Below are positions 60,666 through 64,000 of a DNA stretch of 64,000 bases, piece after piece. The notes beneath the pieces were generated by a model. That model was not told the origin of the DNA. It saw only the letters and a list, made by a program, of their open reading frames with translations, and did no database searches. Source of the DNA: an uncultured Dehalococcoidales bacterium (lineage in GTDB: Bacteria; Chloroflexota; Dehalococcoidia; UBA1151; UBA1328); contig CAJQSP010000006.1 in the NCBI GenBank assembly GCA_905614375.1, positions 1-64,000 of the forward strand, given 5' to 3'. The position numbers were made by a program, and so were the translations under genes. Position 1 is the first letter of the stretch; every line of letters begins with the position of its first letter.

Positions 60666-60676
60666 AAAGAACTGTT

Positions 60677-60711
60677 AAAAAGCCCCTCTGAATAATGTCG
60701 AGGGGCTTTTT
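60677..60711 (+). terminator. Intrinsic terminator after tRNA-Thr
   Basis: GCCCCTC pairs with GAGGGGC around an eleven-base loop, with A5 before and T5 after extending the stem. It starts 12 bases past the tRNA 3' end. Confidence 0.9.
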
Positions 60712-60723
60712 CTTAAATACGTT

Positions 60724-61148
60724 CTAGTAGGATTTCTCGTAGATAAACACTGGAATCACTCGATCCTTTTATCTTGGTATTCCTAGTACGGCGGGTAGGC
60801 AGCCACCGCAAAGTCCCATAGTCGTTGTCTCTCGGTTGGATCCGATACCTCGCGTCCCCGCATATCGAAAGCGTTTGTCTTATCACGGCTTTCGACGTTC
60901 GGATCAGCCTTCAAGTTGTAATCCCAAACGGGATTCTTCGGAGCGCTGGTCATTGAATACACGAGGATGTAGATTCCATCATCGACCGCTCGTATCAACG
61001 GATTTTTACGAACTACGCCCGTTTTTCGAACCCGATGGTGGATCATAAATACAGGTAGGCCGCTATTTATTGAAAGTTGTGCCCTGAGTTACGCCGCTGC
61101 ATTTTGTTCGGCAATCCAATTTGCGGTGCTAGGAATGTACTTGCTCAT
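60724..61148 (-). pseudogene. DUF385 deazaflavin (F420)-dependent nitroreductase-family protein, disrupted
   Basis: The reading frame recovers a nearly full-length member of the family that includes Ddn and F420-dependent quinone reductases. ATG 61148 opens MSKYIPSTANWIAEQN, then TAA at 61089-61091 stops it. The same frame continues with SGLPVF, RVRKTGVVRKNPLI, APKNPVWDYNLKADPNVE and ERQRLWDFAVAAYPPY, then TAG at 60783-60785. The next codons EYQDK still match, and after a frame change the tail reads DRVIPVFIYEKSY before a final TAG at 60724. Two nonsense codons and one frameshift over 140 codons indicate a dead gene. An 87-codon open frame in the middle is what survives. Confidence 0.85.
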
Positions 61149-61522
61149 AAATGCTGCTCACTTTCGATGAGCATCAACTGCTCGTCATTCTAGACCTTCG
61201 ACCAAATTGTTCTTACGCACCGAGCGACTTATACAAAAGCGGCTCCGTCAGCTTTGGATAGCTAACGAAGCCTACGTCAGCCATTGAGTCCCCAGTGGCT
61301 GACTCTATATACGATACATCCAACTTATACATAAGTGGGCGATTCGATGACGAGATCACGACAAATCGCCCGGCTGCGTAATATCGAGCTGTGCAACAAT
61401 TTACTGAGATCAATTACATTATCGTTCTAAATGCTCATAGCCTAAATATTCGTTCATCCAATCATGAAACTCAACATATATGCCACTACTGTCGCCCTAA
61501 TCCCTTGCCCTAGATCATCCAA
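61149..61522. other. Intergenic stretch, weak open frames only
   Basis: 374 bp between the DUF385 relic and the PEBP gene. A minus-strand frame (61213-61413) of 66 codons ends DVGFVSYPKLTEPLLYKSLG. It faintly resembles the end of a periplasmic binding protein, but I could not extend it. No tRNA fold or terminator was seen. Confidence 0.4.
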
Positions 61523-62119
61523 TTGCAATATTTACCCTCTCAAATCAGAACCTTCTCGTTCATTGCTATCGTCCTAGCAACTACGATCTTCCTCACCGCA
61601 TGTGGTTCCGGCAATGACAACAAAACTGAGTTCGACCCGGAGAGTTCGCTAATTGCGTCGCTCGTTATTTCTTCAGCAGCCTTCGAGGACGGAGACTCGA
61701 TTCCAGTGGAATACACCTGCGATGGCAACAACACTTCGCCACCTCTACGTTGGTCTGATGTCCCGGGTGGAACACGTGCAATTGCAATATTGGTCGATGA
61801 CCCCGACGCCTTAGTAGGAATTTTCCGCCATTGGTCTGTATACAACATCCCTTCAGGATCCCGATCGCTACCAGCCGCCCAACCGAAGATGGTCAAACTA
61901 AAAGATTCGACTCGCCAAGCGTTCAACTCTTTCGACAACGTCGGTTACAGCGGCCCGTGTCCTCCTGAAGGGCAAGAACACGAGTACGTCTTTTTCATCT
62001 ACGCTTTATCTGAACCACTTGATCTTGATGATGATGCGACTGCGTTTGACGTATCAACAGCGCTTCGAGGCAAGGTCGTTGGTACTGGCTCGTTCTCGGG
62101 TATGTACGCTCGCCGTTAG
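61523..62119 (+). CDS. PEBP (YbhB/YbcL-type Raf kinase inhibitor-like) lipoprotein
   Basis: A 198-residue phosphatidylethanolamine-binding-protein-family member with a lipoprotein signal peptide (FIAIVLATTIFLTACGSG, cysteine at about 27). The PEBP fold follows: IPVEYTCDGNNTSPPLRWSDVPGGT, AILVDDPDAL with the ligand-site aspartates, FRHWSVYNIPSG with the conserved His, and YSGPCPPEGQEHEYVFFIYAL. Bacterial members' role is unclear; ligand binding at the anionic pocket is preserved. The start is TTG 61523, just before the signal peptide's hydrophobic core. It is intact although flanked by decayed sequence. Confidence 0.88.
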   Translation: MQYLPSQIRTFSFIAIVLATTIFLTACGSGNDNKTEFDPESSLIASLVISSAAFEDGDSIPVEYTCDGNNTSPPLRWSDVPGGTRAIAILVDDPDALVGIFRHWSVYNIPSGSRSLPAAQPKMVKLKDSTRQAFNSFDNVGYSGPCPPEGQEHEYVFFIYALSEPLDLDDDATAFDVSTALRGKVVGTGSFSGMYARR

Positions 62120-62917
62120 TGCATTCGAGGGTTTAACCCACCTTCAGCACACTAATATTTATTTAGCTAAACCCGGTCATGGATCCGATTACCTGGCTAA
62201 ATATGTTGCGTCGTTTTCTAGTAATCGCGGTAGCCGAGTTCTCAATAACCGCAGTCGCCTATTCAGGTTTCGATATCGAACCCCCCCCGATTCTACATCT
62301 CCCTTTTATCCGCTCTTGAGTCAGTCGGAATGAAAGTTTGCGAACAAGTCGAGAACATTTGCTTATTCGCAGGAATTTTTCGGTTCCCTGAATCGAGATG
62401 ACCGCCAGCGGCCAAGATATTCTTGCCTTTGAGTTCTAACCCGAAGAAGCCGCTGAACAAGCAGTCCTCGTATCTCCTTCCGGATACGGAATCGGGTTGA
62501 GTTACAACAACTTGTCTGACTACCCACAAATCTTCCTAAACAGAAATGTGACGATCTTTCACTGCTCAACGGGGTGCGATGCCATCAACCTGTGGAACAT
62601 GGCGCATCACGGCAAGTCTATGGCACTCGAAACGCTTATCGGTACAACGCTTGAGATGGAACTTTGATCCCTCGTTTAGCTGAATATACTGATAACCAGA
62701 ACTCGGCAGGGACCCCAATCGCAGTTCCCGTATTCTTCTTTCCTTCTCGTTTGTACACTTCTCCCCTTCCCTATGACTAAGCGCTAGTTCAATATTTGTG
62801 CAGATGATGCATGGAATGGATGCTAGACTTGCTGCTTCGTTCTCAGGTGCCTACGCCCGCGTGTGCACCAACGATCACATCAAACCCTTGACTGACTCGA
62901 ATTAGTCGAGGGAAAAA
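62120..62917. other. Decayed sequence, no intact gene
   Basis: About 800 bp with no family-recognisable gene. It includes a C8 homopolymer near 62279-62288, a 46-codon frame starting at about 62179 (MDPITWLNML, then a hydrophobic stretch) and the relic frame described separately. Base composition is similar to neighbours. No inverted terminal repeats or transposase remains were seen, so it looks like degraded chromosomal genes. Confidence 0.45.
62398..62667 (+). pseudogene. Unidentified relic coding frame
   Basis: ATG 62398 starts MTASGQDILAFEF, then TAA at 62437, after which the same frame continues open for 75 codons. It includes PEEAAEQAVLVSPSGYGIGL, SDYPQIF and GCDAINLWNMAHHGKSMAL, ending at TGA 62665. 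The codon use and residue pattern look protein-like and continuous across the stop. I cannot name the family. Confidence 0.35.
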
Positions 62918-63829
62918 ATGGCGAGAGTATTGTCGGCACTTCAGTACACCGAACACCCAATCCTTAGTAATACGGTTTTCCTCGCAGCGTGGGGCGGCTG
63001 GCCAGATGCCGCTGAATCGGCGACACGATCGCTCCGAGAGCTCGTTCGCCAGCTTTCTGCAAATCAATTCGCTTCGATCGACCCTGAAGAGTTTTACGAT
63101 TTCGCCGAGCAACGTCCTGAAATTTCCAACGAATCTGACGGCTCTCGAAAACTCTCGTGGCCAAAGAACGAGTTCTACTACTGGAAATCTGATGATGGTG
63201 GCCGCGACCTGCTAATTTTTATTGGTATTGAACCGAATTTGAAATGGCGCACATATACTGATTTTATTCACAAGGTCGCCAGCGAGAGCGATACAAAGCT
63301 CCTTGTGACAGTCGGCGCTTTATTGGACTCCGTTCCTCACACCCGTTCGCCTCGCGTTACGGGATCATCTGTCAACACAGATTTGGGCACTGACTTCAAG
63401 CACATAAAATACGCTGTGCCGAACTACGAAGGTCCTTCCGGCCTGACTTCGGTACTAATGGATCGACTCAGCCAAGACAATATTCCTGCAGCGAGCATAT
63501 GGGGACATTCCCCTCACTACCTACAGGTCGCCCAGAACCCGACTCTCACTCTCGCGATTCTCTCTGAACTGCAGCAATTTATAGCAGCTCCTATCGACCT
63601 AGATAAGCTATCGAAGGAAGCAGAAGAATTTGACGAAAATCTTGTTAGGGCGCTCTCCGACCAGCAAGAGATCGAAGGCTATGTAAAACGATTAGAAGAG
63701 CGTTACGACTCCGAAGAAGAGTTTCGACAGAGCCCTGAACCGGCCGCGTTAGTGCAAGAACTTGAAGACTTTTTACGCCAGCAGCGTGGTTCTGACGAAT
63801 CGGCTGGCAATGGGGACAACGAAGATTGA
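62918..63829 (+). CDS. PAC2 family protein
   Basis: A 303-residue protein of the PAC2 (proteasome assembly chaperone 2-like) family. NTVFLAAWGGWPDAAESATRSLREL opens the conserved domain, followed by GGRDLLIFIGIEPNLKWRTYTDFI and LLVTVGALLDSVPHTRSPRVTGSS with the conserved arginine, and IPAASIWGHSPHYL. A helical C-terminal tail of about 60 charged residues (DQQEIEGYVKRLEERYDSEE) follows. Bacterial PAC2 proteins are common in actinobacteria and Chloroflexota; their partners are unknown. GAGGG lies six bases before the ATG. Its stop overlaps the next start by 4 bases. Confidence 0.9.
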   Translation: MARVLSALQYTEHPILSNTVFLAAWGGWPDAAESATRSLRELVRQLSANQFASIDPEEFYDFAEQRPEISNESDGSRKLSWPKNEFYYWKSDDGGRDLLIFIGIEPNLKWRTYTDFIHKVASESDTKLLVTVGALLDSVPHTRSPRVTGSSVNTDLGTDFKHIKYAVPNYEGPSGLTSVLMDRLSQDNIPAASIWGHSPHYLQVAQNPTLTLAILSELQQFIAAPIDLDKLSKEAEEFDENLVRALSDQQEIEGYVKRLEERYDSEEEFRQSPEPAALVQELEDFLRQQRGSDESAGNGDNED

Positions 63830-64000
63830 GCAAAATTACCGAACGACTCACTAAACTCGGCCAAATCGAACGTTCTGGATTTGGATTTGGTGCTCGTGCA
63901 ACAAGCACGAAAGTTCCAGTGATCCTGATTGGAATGTCTATTAAAAAGGCGGGCGACGCCAAAGATGTAGAAGCTGATCTTTTCATTCTTGGCGCAGGTT
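63826..64000 (+). CDS. Unknown protein, 5' end only (continues beyond window)
   Basis: A frame starting with TTG 63826 and overlapping the PAC2 stop by 4 bases (TTGA), open to the right edge for 58 codons. It reads MSKITERLTKLGQIERSGFG with a hydrophobic strand KVPVILIGMSI and another ADLFILGAG, suggesting the first two strands of a TIM-barrel or Rossmann-type protein. I do not recognise it further. The overlap implies coupling with PAC2. Confidence 0.7.
   Translation, partial: MSKITERLTKLGQIERSGFGFGARATSTKVPVILIGMSIKKAGDAKDVEADLFILGAG

Noticed and set aside
60591..62917. A genomic island integrated at tRNA-Thr.
   Set aside because: No integrase, no transposase and no repeat of the tRNA 3' end were visible in the window, so only decay, not integration, is supported.

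Overview
The window looks like a marine Chloroflexota chromosome, most likely a SAR202-type or related Dehalococcoidia lineage. This is an inference from gene content and was not searched. The supporting content is enolase-superfamily and sugar-acid oxidation genes, an oligopeptide-type binding lipoprotein with the repetitive VIKEV-type stalk often seen in Chloroflexota, a PAC2 protein, a DUF385 (F420-type) relic, a corrinoid methyltransferase cluster with a reductive activase, and roughly balanced GC. TTG and GTG starts are very common. There is no prophage, IS element, CRISPR array or rRNA.

Layout. (1) 1-7.7 kb: a partial tsaC-like gene on the minus strand, then a plus-strand purine block of guaA, purD, a HAD phosphatase, purB, purC, a DUF3105 membrane protein and purS. 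(2) 7.7-13.2 kb: a minus-strand histidine operon hisZ-hisG-hisD-hisC-hisB, in which a long-form HisG sits beside a HisZ-like protein. (3) 13.4-20.9 kb: degV, then a catabolic island with an amidohydrolase, an aldo/keto reductase, two paralogous mutarotase-fold (DUF4432-like) proteins, a zinc alcohol dehydrogenase and an enolase-superfamily dehydratase. (4) 21.2-24.3 kb: an EamA transporter, then thrC, a NIL-domain protein and a MoaD/ThiS-like sulfur carrier. (5) 24.4-32.2 kb: a nitrilase pseudogene, then a minus-strand aro operon (alaS, ruvX, aroE, aroC, aroK, aroB). (6) 32.4-39.5 kb: a truncated GT20-like fragment, mscS, a hypothetical protein, a zinc-ribbon protein, an ATC-hydrolase-like protein, a thiolase, RNase D, then a 570-bp gene-poor stretch and a small CxCxxC protein. 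(7) 39.5-45.7 kb: a C45 acyltransferase/peptidase and a sugar-acid route (IlvD/EDD dehydratase, aldo/keto reductase, tartrate/D-malate-type dehydrogenase, beta-hydroxyacid dehydrogenase). (8) 45.9-51.5 kb: oppA, a strong terminator, oppB and oppC, then a 2-hydroxyacid dehydrogenase. (9) 51.6-57.6 kb: the most interesting block, a corrinoid methyl-transfer system. (10) 57.8-64 kb: a 2-hydroxyacid dehydrogenase, a sugar isomerase-like TIM barrel, a VOC protein, tRNA-Thr(CGU), a zone of gene decay that includes a broken DUF385 reductase, a PEBP lipoprotein, PAC2 and a partial gene.

How the genes work together. Blocks 1, 2, 4 and 5 are ordinary anabolic operons for purines, histidine, threonine and chorismate. 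Blocks 3 and 7 look like oxidation of sugar acids or hydroxy acids derived from dissolved organic matter, fed by the EamA and Opp transporters. Block 9 encodes a homocysteine methyltransferase domain, a corrinoid carrier, a UroD-fold zinc methyltransferase and a 2Fe-2S/ASKHA corrinoid reactivase as separate proteins. Together they resemble a split methionine synthase in which the folate domain is replaced by a UroD-fold protein whose methyl donor is unknown.

Several reading frames carry lesions or lack a normal start: the nitrilase relic, the DUF385 relic, ruvX, degV and the GT20 fragment. Some may be genuine decay and some may be single-base assembly errors, and the entries try to keep these apart.
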